DNA from: CAIRYW01 sp964555825
Lineage (GTDB): Bacteria > Patescibacteriota > Minisyncoccia > Phycocordibacterales > CAIRYW01
Direction: 5' to 3'
Length of the DNA stretch: 28,335 nucleotides
NCBI GenBank assembly: GCA_964555825.1
Contig: CAZKTY010000004.1
Coordinates: 1 to 28,335 of the forward strand
Both the position numbers and the translations under genes were made by a program. Of this stretch, positions 21,584-28,335 are shown piece after piece. Every line of letters starts with the position of its first letter. The first letter of the stretch is position 1. The notes beneath the pieces were generated by a model. It was not told where the DNA came from and searched no databases. It was given only the letters and a program-made list of their open reading frames with translations.

Positions 21584-23101
21584 TTAGTTTCTTCTAAAAA
21601 GAATTCTGCTTATCTCAATCCTAAGTTCCCTATCTTTTAAAGTATGTTCCGTTCCAATCGCTTGAAAGATTTCTCTCTTCTTTTTGTCATCGCCTTTCTT
21701 GAATTCTCTCAAAGCTCTTTCTGCAAAAGATAATTTCTCTTCCTTTTCTTTAATTTCATCATTTTCTTTTTTATCAATATTATCTAAGTATTCTTTAATT
21801 TCTGCTTTTTCTTTTTCAAGAGAACCCTTTTTATCAGCATATACTTCAGGAGTGATCTCATTAGCAAGTCTCAGCTCTAATAAGGAGTCGAGTTTGTTCT
21901 GACAATCAGACAGAGACTTCTTCTTAGCTGAAATGATTCTATTTCTTTCTGACTCGTTAATCACTTGAGATTTCTTCAGCTCTTCAAGCGCCCATTCATG
22001 CAGTTCTTTTGGAATAGTAATCTTTTCAAGATATTTGATGATTTGTTTTTCTAGTTCTGTTTCTGTAATCGTCTTTTGAGAACAATTTGAATTGACTCTT
22101 TTAGTACAGCGATAATAAGTGTAGTGATGTTCATTCCCGTTCTTCTGATACTTATGTTTCGTCTCGGCTGTGATAAAAGCTCCACATTCACCACATTTCA
22201 TTATTCCTGTGTACTTAAACTTATGAGTTTTAGGTCTCATGGACCATTTTGTCTTTTTTAGAATACATTGAACCCTATCGAATTCCTCTTGTGAGATCAT
22301 CTTCTGATACTTACCTTCATACCAGTTACCTGAATTTCTAGGATATTCAAAGCGTCCTGTGTAAAAAGGATTGCTTAGAATAGTGTAAATGCTTGATTTA
22401 GATATTTTTCTTTCTGAATATGAAGCAGTTCCTCTTGTTTTTAATCCCCATTTGTTATTCGCCATTTCAAGAACATCAAGAACATTGTATTTGCCTGTAA
22501 GCATCATTTCGAACATTTTCTTTACAAGATAGAATTTTTCTTCATCAACAAGAATATTTTCCTTTCCCTTTTCTCTATAGTGAGTGTTCTTATATCCTAT
22601 GGGTGCAAGACCTGGTCTGACTCCTGCATCCAATCTTGCTCTCAATCCCCTTTTAACATGCTTAGATAAGTCTCTTGAATATTGTGTCGCCATACCGAAT
22701 TCAACAGCACTCATTAGAACATTGTCATCTGGGTAGAAATCTCTATCAGTAGCTTTAATATTTTTCAGAATACCTTTTTGTAAAAGATACTTAACAGTTC
22801 CCTCATCAATAGAATTACGAGCCAATCTATCCATTTTGAAAACGAGGATACCGTCTGCTTTACCAGCATTGATCTGTTTTATCATTTCTGTGAACTGTTC
22901 TCTAACAAACGGTTCCTTGGCTGATTTCGCTTCGTTAAATACCCCAACGATATTTAATTCTTGCTTCATCGCAAGTTCCTGCATTTCCTTAATCTGAGAT
23001 TCAATCGAGACCACTGTTTCTCCAGATCTTTCCTCAACGCTACGCCTTGCATAGAGAAAATATTTAATTTTGGAAAGTTCCTTTTCCATTTCTTTCAGCA
23101 T
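21584..23101 (-). CDS. Large serine recombinase of element 2
   Basis: A 505-aa enzyme. Catalytic S21 is in Y-A-R-R-S, followed by V-F-K-M-D-R-L-A-R-N, then G-L-A-P-I-G-Y-K-N. The zinc ribbon has C-G-E-C and, after Y-Y-R-C-T, a fourth Cys at N-C-S. A coiled coil lies at about 385-480. It is only distantly similar to the element-1 recombinase, so the two elements have different target sites. It ends 11 bp from the convergent Fic gene. A second ATG four codons in (23089) is an alternative start. Confidence 0.93.
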   Translation of the reverse strand: MLKEMEKELSKIKYFLYARRSVEERSGETVVSIESQIKEMQELAMKQELNIVGVFNEAKSAKEPFVREQFTEMIKQINAGKADGILVFKMDRLARNSIDEGTVKYLLQKGILKNIKATDRDFYPDDNVLMSAVEFGMATQYSRDLSKHVKRGLRARLDAGVRPGLAPIGYKNTHYREKGKENILVDEEKFYLVKKMFEMMLTGKYNVLDVLEMANNKWGLKTRGTASYSERKISKSSIYTILSNPFYTGRFEYPRNSGNWYEGKYQKMISQEEFDRVQCILKKTKWSMRPKTHKFKYTGIMKCGECGAFITAETKHKYQKNGNEHHYTYYRCTKRVNSNCSQKTITETELEKQIIKYLEKITIPKELHEWALEELKKSQVINESERNRIISAKKKSLSDCQNKLDSLLELRLANEITPEVYADKKGSLEKEKAEIKEYLDNIDKKENDEIKEKEEKLSFAERALREFKKGDDKKKREIFQAIGTEHTLKDRELRIEISRILFRRN

Positions 23102-23128
23102 TGTGGGTCCAGTCGTGAGATTCGTAAA

Positions 23129-23272
23129 CTATTCAGAATCTTTCGTGTAAACCAATTTGTAGATCTCAATAAGAGTTTGAGCGACTAACGCAATTTGTTC
23201 TTCTGTAGATTCATCACCAAAATACTCCCGGTAAATTTCGATGAATCTTTTAATAGAATTATTAGAAATCAT
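23129..23272 (-). CDS. Small helical protein, 47 aa, upstream of the recombinase
   Basis: Starts M-I-S-N-N-S-I-K-R-F-I-E-I-Y-R-E-Y-F-G and continues S-T-E-E-Q-I-A-L-V-A-Q-T-L-I-E-I-Y-K-L-V-Y. It is strongly amphipathic-helical with conserved-looking Y-F-G and E-E-Q-I elements, so it is probably real. It lies between the helicase and recombinase genes on the same strand, 27 bp before the latter. It may be an accessory or directionality factor; this is inference from position only. Confidence 0.6.
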   Translation of the reverse strand: MISNNSIKRFIEIYREYFGDESTEEQIALVAQTLIEIYKLVYTKDSE

Positions 23273-23301
23273 AATAGTTATTGTCTTATCTGTCTTACTG
23301 T

Positions 23302-24930
23302 CTAAGATTTCTTATCAATTCCGGGACCACTTCTCCACCAGATTGGTTTTTCTCCGTCTGATTTTGATTCTTTTTTTTCCTCTTCTTTAGAAACTGTTTC
23401 TGTTTCTTGAGTCTCTGAGAGAACCTCTTGAATCAAGCCCACATTAGCAATTGTGATTGTTCTAGGTCTGTCATTTTGGTTGTAACTGCATGTAATTCCT
23501 CTTTTTATGAGAACAGACTTAATGACTTTGATTTTTTTCCAGAGTGTTTCAACAGATTTTGGAAAAGTCGGAGATGGAACCAATCCGAGATCTTGTGCTT
23601 TAAAGAAAAGAATATTGAACAAATCTTTTGCAGATTCCGTAACACAATCTTGACCGTCCATATAAGAGATAATTGTCTGAGCGAGAGAGTTGTTCTCTAC
23701 AGCTTCTTCAGTTTGAGAGTTAATATTAGCTTTGTATGCTTCCACAAACTCTTCGGTAGTTCCGCCAGATGCAACTGTGATTGCAGCTCCCCAAAATGCA
23801 AAGTCTGCCAATCTAGGTTTTTCTTTCAATTCAATCTTATCTTCTTCCAAGAGAAGCATTGCTTCTGAAAGTAGCGAAAACATACCGCCCAGAATTTTTG
23901 ACTGATCAATTTCGAAGTCCTTCCAAAATTTATCTTCGTGGATTCTATCTTTGTCTGAGATTGGCTCCAGTTCAATGATAAGGCATCTGTCTAAAAGATC
24001 TGGTTTACTGCCGACCAAAGTGACACCGTTCAGACCAACTAATCTTTTGTAATGATAGAGAGTGTCCTCATCGTCTGTATACAAAGTTCTCTTGATGAAA
24101 CCATCTCCAGTGCAGACTCTACAAAGTTGATCACTCTGGTCAGTTGTGAGATAGGAGAGGTTGTCAAAGAAAGCGAAAAAATGATGTGACAGAATCTGTA
24201 TAAAGTCTTTAGGATTCTTCGGGTAAGTTAAAATTTCTACCCATGATGGATCAACAAGCTTTTTAATAATTTTGCATAGAGTACTTTTTGCTGATCCTGC
24301 TTGCCCGTGAACAGTAAGAATTGGGCGTGGAATGTCTGGAATAAGAGACGAGACAATATATGCTTTTATAAGTGTTTTGTAGATTTTTTCTTTCTGTTTT
24401 TCGAAACGGAGATATTTGAAAAGACACTCGAAATCACCTTTTGGATCAGGGTCAACTTGAATTTTCTGATGATTAAAAGAACGAAAATATATACCCTCAT
24501 TTTCTTTTACTTCCCACCCTGCTGAAGTTATTTTAACAACTCTTCCTCCTCCGAGATCGTACCAAAGGGCTTTATCAGTAAAAGCTGTTCTCAAATGCAA
24601 ATTAACTTTTCCCCCTTCGAACATAGCTTTAGCTTCAAAAGTCGCAATTACATTAGATTTCACTCCTGGAGAGATAGCTCTTTCCATTTTTTTCCAAGCT
24701 ACATAGCTTACATAGTCCCCAAACTGTTTGCTTTTAATTCTGTACAATCTGTTTTTTCCTTTTGAATCTATAAGAACTATATGAGGCGAACCATATTCGT
24801 CTTGAATGAATTCTGACACATCTTTTGATATCAAACTTACAATTGTTGAAGATAATGTCCCTTCCTCTGGGTCTAAAATTTCTTTCTCCGTCGAATCTAC
24901 CTTTTCTTTTTTTTTCATTTTGTTTTGCAT
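23302..24930 (-). CDS. SF3/D5-like AAA+ helicase of element 2
   Basis: A 542-aa protein. The N-terminal ~190 residues have no recognised catalytic motif. The ATPase domain has Walker A G209-Q-A-G-S-A-K-S-T217, Walker B F-A-F-F-D-N-L-S at 252-259, and a sensor region G-S-K-P-D-L-L-D-R at 307-315, as in phage D5-like and mobile-element primase-helicases. The C-terminal 150 aa look like a winged-helix or DNA-binding tail ending R-T-I-T-I-A-N-V. No primase active site is visible. It suggests that element 2 replicates when excised. Element 1 lacks such a gene. Confidence 0.78.
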   Translation of the reverse strand: MQNKMKKKEKVDSTEKEILDPEEGTLSSTIVSLISKDVSEFIQDEYGSPHIVLIDSKGKNRLYRIKSKQFGDYVSYVAWKKMERAISPGVKSNVIATFEAKAMFEGGKVNLHLRTAFTDKALWYDLGGGRVVKITSAGWEVKENEGIYFRSFNHQKIQVDPDPKGDFECLFKYLRFEKQKEKIYKTLIKAYIVSSLIPDIPRPILTVHGQAGSAKSTLCKIIKKLVDPSWVEILTYPKNPKDFIQILSHHFFAFFDNLSYLTTDQSDQLCRVCTGDGFIKRTLYTDDEDTLYHYKRLVGLNGVTLVGSKPDLLDRCLIIELEPISDKDRIHEDKFWKDFEIDQSKILGGMFSLLSEAMLLLEEDKIELKEKPRLADFAFWGAAITVASGGTTEEFVEAYKANINSQTEEAVENNSLAQTIISYMDGQDCVTESAKDLFNILFFKAQDLGLVPSPTFPKSVETLWKKIKVIKSVLIKRGITCSYNQNDRPRTITIANVGLIQEVLSETQETETVSKEEEKKESKSDGEKPIWWRSGPGIDKKS

Positions 24931-24992
24931 TAATTAATAACCATCCGCTCAAGGATGAAATTAAAGCTTCCCATGAAAAATGAGGTATTTTG

Positions 24993-25017
24993 CGTTTTTA
25001 CAAAACTTTTAAAAACG
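24993..25017 (-). other. Hairpin between the 236-aa and helicase genes
   Basis: CGTTTTTA (24993-25000) pairs with TAAAAACG (25010-25017) around a 9-nt loop. No U-tract follows on the minus strand, so it is not a classic terminator. The gap also holds GAGCGGA, shared with element 1 structures. Confidence 0.4.
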
Positions 25018-25037
25018 GTGTGAAAATATATTAATTC

Positions 25038-25748
25038 TTAAATGTTTTTCCAGATTTTTCTCTGTTTTTCAATAACTGTCTTGATAGCAGAAGCTGTCTT
25101 GGGTAAATCGAGACTTATTAATTTGAAATCTTTTAGCCTAATAAAGCCTGGAACTAATTTCCTGTCTACACCTTCATGAATAAAATAGTCTGTTGCATTT
25201 CTCTGATTAATTTTACCGTCAGCTCTGAAAATCTTTTGCTTGTGTAAGTTGTAGATAGCTTGATCACGCTCTCGATTATCCTTTCTTCTTAGCCTCTTTT
25301 CCGTTTTAGAATTAATAGCTTGAAAACTCTTTTTTATTTCAGGCCACTTATTGCGCAAAGATCTAAATACATCTTCACGTCTTGCCCCAGGAAAAATATG
25401 AATAAGTGTTTCGTCTTTTTTAACATTTACGGTTACATTATGAAATTCATCCCAAAAAAAATCTCCTGGTGCTGTTTCTCGGCTAAGAAATTTGTCTGAC
25501 AAAATATACCAAAATAGCGCGAAACTTAACTCTTCCCTCAATTCAAATACTTTTATTATTACCGCCGTGTATAAACCTAATCTTTTTAATTTCTTTTTAT
25601 CATTTATAAAATCCTGTTGCTTATCGTTGGTACTAAAGCCATCCCTAGGAATTTCTAATCTGTCACGACACCTAAGAATCGTATTTAGAAAACCTTTTTT
25701 ACTTAAAAGATTTTTCAGTTGTTCAATAATTTTAGAATCGAATTTCAT
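25038..25748 (-). CDS. Element core protein, 236 aa, related to the element-1 234-aa protein
   Basis: A soluble, Lys/Arg-rich protein of unknown function. It shares with the 234-aa protein a central H-I-F-P-G-A-R-R-E-D-V...N-K-W-P-E-I-K-K segment and a basic E-R-D-Q-A-I-Y helix, at similar spacing from the C-terminus. The helix-turn-helix-like end of the element-1 protein is less clear here (R-N-A-T-D-Y-F-I-H-E-G-V). It lies downstream of the structured RNA, about 340 nt away, and upstream of the helicase gene. An inverted repeat CTGTCCT/AGGACAG (25778-25784/25815-25821) sits just before its start and may be regulatory. Confidence 0.75.
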   Translation of the reverse strand: MKFDSKIIEQLKNLLSKKGFLNTILRCRDRLEIPRDGFSTNDKQQDFINDKKKLKRLGLYTAVIIKVFELREELSFALFWYILSDKFLSRETAPGDFFWDEFHNVTVNVKKDETLIHIFPGARREDVFRSLRNKWPEIKKSFQAINSKTEKRLRRKDNRERDQAIYNLHKQKIFRADGKINQRNATDYFIHEGVDRKLVPGFIRLKDFKLISLDLPKTASAIKTVIEKQRKIWKNI

Positions 25749-25907
25749 GTCTTTAAATAATTTTGTCTTTTAGGTAACTGTCCTAAGTGACTAAGTGGCT
25801 AAAATTTTGTCATCAGGACAGCTAGGTCAGTTATCTTTTAAACTTAAATCTCAAGAATAAGTTACCAGGTAAAACACACAACGCAAGTCGTTATTTAGGG
25901 GAGACCT

Positions 25908-26024
25908 TTGGATTATTCTGAACTCAAGGAATACGTTCAGCTACTAAGCATATACGGCGAACTACGAATGATCCTATATGTTGTCGCGGATGAGGTTTTG
26001 AATCAGAAAAATACAAAGAAATGA
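25908..26024 (+). CDS. Possible 38-aa protein with TTG start in the 330-bp leader
   Basis: In the gene-free stretch 25749-26084 a TTG at 25908 opens L-D-Y-S-E-L-K-E-Y-V-Q-L-L-S-I-Y-G-E-L-R, ending N-T-K-K before TGA. AGGGGAG lies about 5 nt upstream, a better ribosome site than most genes here have. It would be antisense to the leader of the 236-aa gene. The residue pattern is a good amphipathic helix, but the evidence is limited. Confidence 0.35.
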   Translation: MDYSELKEYVQLLSIYGELRMILYVVADEVLNQKNTKK

Positions 26025-26084
26025 AAAGATATCTTCAAATCACTAGTAAGACTGGACTTCCATAACCTCTTTTTACCCTATATA

Positions 26085-26259
26085 CTTAATCCACAACTGA
26101 ATATTGAAGACCTAACCCCCATACATTTTTATGGGATATGGTCGAAATTCGCACGATACCAAAAAACCTATCATTAGGGCGTATCGTGCGTTGCACAGGG
26201 AAACTTGTGTAGGAGCCGTAAGGCTCACCTAGTGGTAGGCTTTTTGCTACCCACTAGGA
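26085..26259 (-). ncRNA. Conserved pseudoknotted RNA, copy 2 (unrecognised family)
   Basis: Read on the minus strand it matches 12341-12526 helix by helix. P1 CCTAGTGG/CCACTAGG is at 26258-26251/26235-26228. P2 GAGCC/GGCTC is at 26226-26213 with the same TTAC loop. P3 lies around CACA/TGTG with the same AAGTTTCC. P4 CGCACGATAC/GTATCGTGCG is at 26190-26181/26159-26150. P5 GACC/GGTC is at 26143-26140/26112-26109, with inner stem CCCATA/TATGGG. The pseudoknot pairs AAAAAGCCTA (26245-26236) with TAGGTTTTTT (26170-26161), keeping the same central G-U. Compared with copy 1, six pairs of P4, five of P5b, one of P2 and one of the pseudoknot change on both sides. Its 5' end lies 9 bp from a divergent cargo gene. 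Confidence 0.85.
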
Positions 26260-26268
26260 CTTAGTTTT

Positions 26269-26853
26269 ATGACAAACGACATCCTAGAACAAATCACAGA
26301 AGACTATCTTCGAGAACTTGGATACTTTACCCAACATAACATTTCATATAGGCCAAAAGATTCTAAACAAACACATTCTGATATTGATGTTCTTGCCATT
26401 CATCCACTTAAAGAGATTGGTGATCCTAACAGAGTAGTAGTTGTCAGCTGTAAGAGTGAACAAAGAGGAATAGATATAAACGAAATCTTAAATAATTTAG
26501 AAAAAGACCCTAACAAAGTGATTAGAGGAAGAAGTATGTCTGAGAGATTCAGAGAGATTGCTTTTCCTATCTGGTCAGAAGCTCTCATTGAAAAAATCTA
26601 CAAGCTTTCAGGACAAAAAGAATTTGTTTTCTATTTAGCTGTCTCTCATTACAAAGGAAACAAAGAAAGCTTTGAGGACTTTAATATATTTCAAGATAAT
26701 CTACCTAACTGTCAGATAAAAATCATTGATCTAAAAGAGATGATTTCGACAATTACAAGCAAAATAACAGAGACTCCCTCTCATAGTGAACTCACTAGGC
26801 TTCTCCAGTTAATGAAATCAGCAAATTTAGAGATAACAATAAGAGGATCTTAA
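26269..26853 (+). CDS. PD-(D/E)XK nuclease-fold protein, 194 aa
   Basis: Residues D38-I-D40-V-L-A-I followed by V-V-V-V-S60-C-K62-S-E form a restriction-endonuclease-like core (D...x-C-K). This is similar to Mrr or Holliday-junction-resolvase-like proteins that recognise or cut DNA. An N-terminal helix E-Q-I-T-E-D-Y-L-R-E-L-G-Y is typical for such folds. The usual Glu/Asp of E-x-K is Ser60 here, so activity is uncertain. It is the first cargo gene of element 2, divergent from the structured RNA. Confidence 0.65.
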   Translation: MTNDILEQITEDYLRELGYFTQHNISYRPKDSKQTHSDIDVLAIHPLKEIGDPNRVVVVSCKSEQRGIDINEILNNLEKDPNKVIRGRSMSERFREIAFPIWSEALIEKIYKLSGQKEFVFYLAVSHYKGNKESFEDFNIFQDNLPNCQIKIIDLKEMISTITSKITETPSHSELTRLLQLMKSANLEITIRGS

Positions 26854-26910
26854 TTTGAAAGAGTTTGCGATACTATTCCATTTTAGAAATTAGAAGTTAA
26901 TTAAAAAAAT

Positions 26911-27573
26911 ATGAAAAAAACAATTATATTTTTATTTTTTGTAGGAGTTTTCATTACATCATCAATTTTGATAGCAAAAGCTTCTGTAATCGTATTACAA
27001 CCTGGGGTTGATTATTCAAGTATCTCTCCTAACATACCTACAAATCTTGCTACTTCTTCAATAGCTCAACCAGGTCAAACCTCTTTCTATTATTCAGTCA
27101 TAGGAGGAAATACTTATGTATTTGGAACCTCAACCGAAGGATTAAGCATACTTAAATCTTCTCCTTTTACCTGTAATCCTAATGAAACAATAAATCAGAG
27201 AAATCCAATAAACTGTAAAGACCAGGAAGGAATTTACAATAAACAGAAGTTAATTTCTTCGATAATAGCAGGAGGACTTACTCCTGATAACATTCAAAAG
27301 TTAGATTATTTACAAAATCTCTCAGCAACCGACACAGGCACAATGACTAATAGTCTTATAACTAACAACAATCTAACAACTACCTCATCAACTTCAACCT
27401 TAATCTCAAATCTTATTCAAACATCAAATATTATTTCCTCCTCAACAGATTCTTCTTCTACGGCTACTTCTACTGATGAGCAATCTATTATTGCTTCACT
27501 TGAAGCAGAAATATCTTCTTTAATGTCACAACTAATAACCTTACTTAAAGCAAAAATATCTAATGTACAGTAA
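26911..27573 (+). CDS. Secreted Ser/Thr-rich protein with C-terminal coiled helix
   Basis: A 220-aa protein with a signal peptide (residues 1-24: M-K-K-T-I then a hydrophobic core and A-K-A). A central region has two Cys, then a long Ser/Thr/Asn-rich stretch. The C-terminal helix reads S-L-E-A-E-I-S-S-L-M-S-Q-L-I-T-L-L-K. As far as I recall, a similar L-x-x-Q-I-x-x-L-x-x-Q-L tail ends many Parcubacterial exported proteins and may attach them to the surface. Function unknown. Its end overlaps or abuts the next gene. Confidence 0.7.
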   Translation: MKKTIIFLFFVGVFITSSILIAKASVIVLQPGVDYSSISPNIPTNLATSSIAQPGQTSFYYSVIGGNTYVFGTSTEGLSILKSSPFTCNPNETINQRNPINCKDQEGIYNKQKLISSIIAGGLTPDNIQKLDYLQNLSATDTGTMTNSLITNNNLTTTSSTSTLISNLIQTSNIISSSTDSSSTATSTDEQSIIASLEAEISSLMSQLITLLKAKISNVQ

Positions 27574-27577
27574 AAAT

Positions 27578-27973
27578 ATGCCGAAAAATAAAATTGGCAA
27601 ACTTGGTGAATCTTTAGCCATCGAAACATACAATTCAAATAAGGGATTACCTAATCTACATGTCCCGTCTGAAGAAATACTAAATGTTGACGCTGTGAAT
27701 GAAAAAGGAGAAAGATATAGTATCAAGACTGTAACCGAAACAAATACCGCTATGAGTTGTTTTTGGGGTCTAAGTGAAGATGTTAAAGAGATTCCAAAGA
27801 AACAATTTGATTATGTTGTAGTCATTCGACTCTCAAAAGATTTTAAGCCTAAGAGAATACTAGAATTGACTTGGGAACAGTTCCTGAAACACAAGAAGTG
27901 GAACAATGATCTTAATGCTTGGAATTTAAGTTTGACTAAGAATTTATTGGCTGAAACAAAGAGAATACTCTAG
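27578..27973 (+). CDS. PD-(D/E)XK-like small protein, 131 aa
   Basis: It starts M-P-K-N-K-I-G-K-L-G-E-S-L-A, a common helix at the start of nuclease-fold proteins. D38 and R-Y-S48-I-K50-T follow with the spacing of a D...x-x-K core. Then F-D-Y-V-V-V-I-R-L. This looks like a small restriction-endonuclease-fold protein, possibly an inactive or regulatory one. An ATG at 27563 would extend it by five residues into the preceding gene (11-bp overlap). It is probably cotranscribed with the secreted protein. Confidence 0.6.
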   Translation: MPKNKIGKLGESLAIETYNSNKGLPNLHVPSEEILNVDAVNEKGERYSIKTVTETNTAMSCFWGLSEDVKEIPKKQFDYVVVIRLSKDFKPKRILELTWEQFLKHKKWNNDLNAWNLSLTKNLLAETKRIL

Positions 27974-28013
27974 TAACTACTAGATGGACTTTCGAAGAAA
28001 AGTTAAAATAATA

Positions 28014-28334
28014 TTAACGTAGATATTTCAATCTGCGTTTATCAAAGGCTGGCATTGTCCCCTCTAATATATCTACAACATGTCTGTTTATTATTGGATT
28101 CTCAATTGATCCAGTTTCATAAATGAAACGACACTTATCTTTCTTATCGAGATTCACATATATAATCTGTTCAGCATCTGCCCCAATCGCAAGATTAGGA
28201 TTATGGGTTACAACAATAATTTGTCGTTTTTTCTTAGCAGACCTAATAAAATGAGTTAGCACATTAAACACACTTTGGTTATCTAGATTGTCTTCCGGCT
28301 GATCAATAATAAGGGGTATATCTTTTTTATCAAT
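28014..28334 (-). CDS. SMC-like/TrlF-type AAA ATPase, C-terminal part (runs off the window)
   Basis: The frame is open to the window edge, so only about the last 106 residues are seen. Walker B with the switch region is P-L-I-I-D-Q-P-E-D-N-L-D-N-Q, followed by R-Q-I-I-V-V-T-H-N-P-N-L-A-I-G-A-D-A-E-Q, with the H-loop His. D-Q-P-E-D-N-L-D and T-H-N-P-N-L are typical of the SMC/RecN-like ATPases found in TrlF-type and related defence proteins. The N-terminal domain that would define the system lies outside. It is convergent with the nuclease-like gene at 27578. Confidence 0.75.
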   Translation of the reverse strand: MDKKDIPLIIDQPEDNLDNQSVFNVLTHFIRSAKKKRQIIVVTHNPNLAIGADAEQIIYVNLDKKDKCRFIYETGSIENPIINRHVVDILEGTMPAFDKRRLKYLR

Positions 28335-28335
28335 C

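Larger units (their letters stand above)
21573..28335 (-). mobile_element. Second serine-recombinase element (right end outside the window)
   Basis: In the minus direction it shows the same order as element 1: cargo, structured RNA, about 235-aa core protein, small gene, large serine recombinase. By analogy the recombinase end near 21573-21600 should adjoin an att site, but no matching repeat is found in the window, so the other end must lie beyond 28335. It additionally carries an SF3-like helicase. Cargo so far includes two nuclease-fold proteins, a secreted protein and an SMC-like ATPase. The left boundary is an estimate. Confidence 0.55.

Noticed and set aside
24993..25017. Terminator between the 236-aa protein and helicase genes
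   Set aside because: A hairpin is present, but no U-tract follows on the minus strand, so it is listed only as a structure.
12341..26259. The two RNA copies as terminal inverted repeats of one 13.9-kb transposon
   Set aside because: The interval contains housekeeping genes (rplS, three tRNAs) and only part of each element. The copies differ by compensatory changes, unlike transposon ends, which should be near-identical.
1..28335. CRISPR array or cas genes
   Set aside because: No regularly spaced identical repeats and no Cas-like protein were seen.

Overview
The window looks like an AT-rich chromosome segment from a Candidate Phyla Radiation (Patescibacteria, probably Parcubacteria-like) bacterium. 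The evidence is compact, mostly short-leader genes with few clear Shine-Dalgarno sites, standard TAA/TAG/TGA stops, tRNAs without encoded CCA, and a typical gene mix: SIMPL protein, PduO-type adenosyltransferase, membrane-anchored Ser/Thr-rich proteins, and small standalone GAF and Nudix proteins. The phylum is an inference from gene content; no rRNA gene is present to test it.

Layout. (1) 1-6432 is chromosomal, all on the minus strand: start of nusG, secE, a SIMPL-domain protein, folD, an ABC exporter, a GAF protein and a large membrane-anchored protein. (2) 6433-15877 is a complete integrative element. It is bounded by a 19-bp direct repeat that is the 3' end of tRNA-His; the intact tRNA-His lies at 15861-15932 and the orphan 3' fragment at 6433-6451. 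From left to right it carries an AAA+ ATPase/HEPN-like pair, a restriction-modification pair (probable N4-cytosine methyltransferase plus an endonuclease with an IKSGPNWGN motif), a secreted HNH nuclease and a membrane protein (the cargo). Then come a structured RNA, a 234-aa protein, small genes including a ribbon-helix-helix protein, and a large serine recombinase whose stop codon lies inside the att/tRNA sequence (the core). (3) 15933-19539 is chromosomal: PduO-type cobalamin adenosyltransferase, SDR, Nudix, tRNA-Leu, rplS, a RluA-type pseudouridine synthase, acylphosphatase and tRNA-Val. (4) 19540-21572 holds a two-gene unit: a helical protein and a Fic/Doc protein with a possible HicA-like tail. 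(5) About 21573 to the window end is a second, oppositely oriented element: large serine recombinase, a 47-aa protein, an SF3/D5-like helicase, a 236-aa protein, the same structured RNA, then nuclease and ATPase cargo running off the window.

Main discovery. An RNA of about 175-185 nt occurs once in each element (12341-12526 on plus, 26085-26259 on minus), always transcribed toward the recombinase and always at the border between cargo and core. Reading the two copies against each other shows at least five helices, plus a 10-bp pseudoknot joining the loop of the first hairpin to the loop of the fourth. About 13 base pairs change on both sides while pairing is kept, and the loop sequences are nearly identical. 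I do not recognise this RNA as a named family. Downstream of it both elements encode related proteins (234 and 236 aa) sharing a PGA...W-x-E-I...ERD-x-AI pattern. Together, RNA, partner protein and serine recombinase define what looks like one family of Patescibacterial integrative elements with exchangeable defence cargo.
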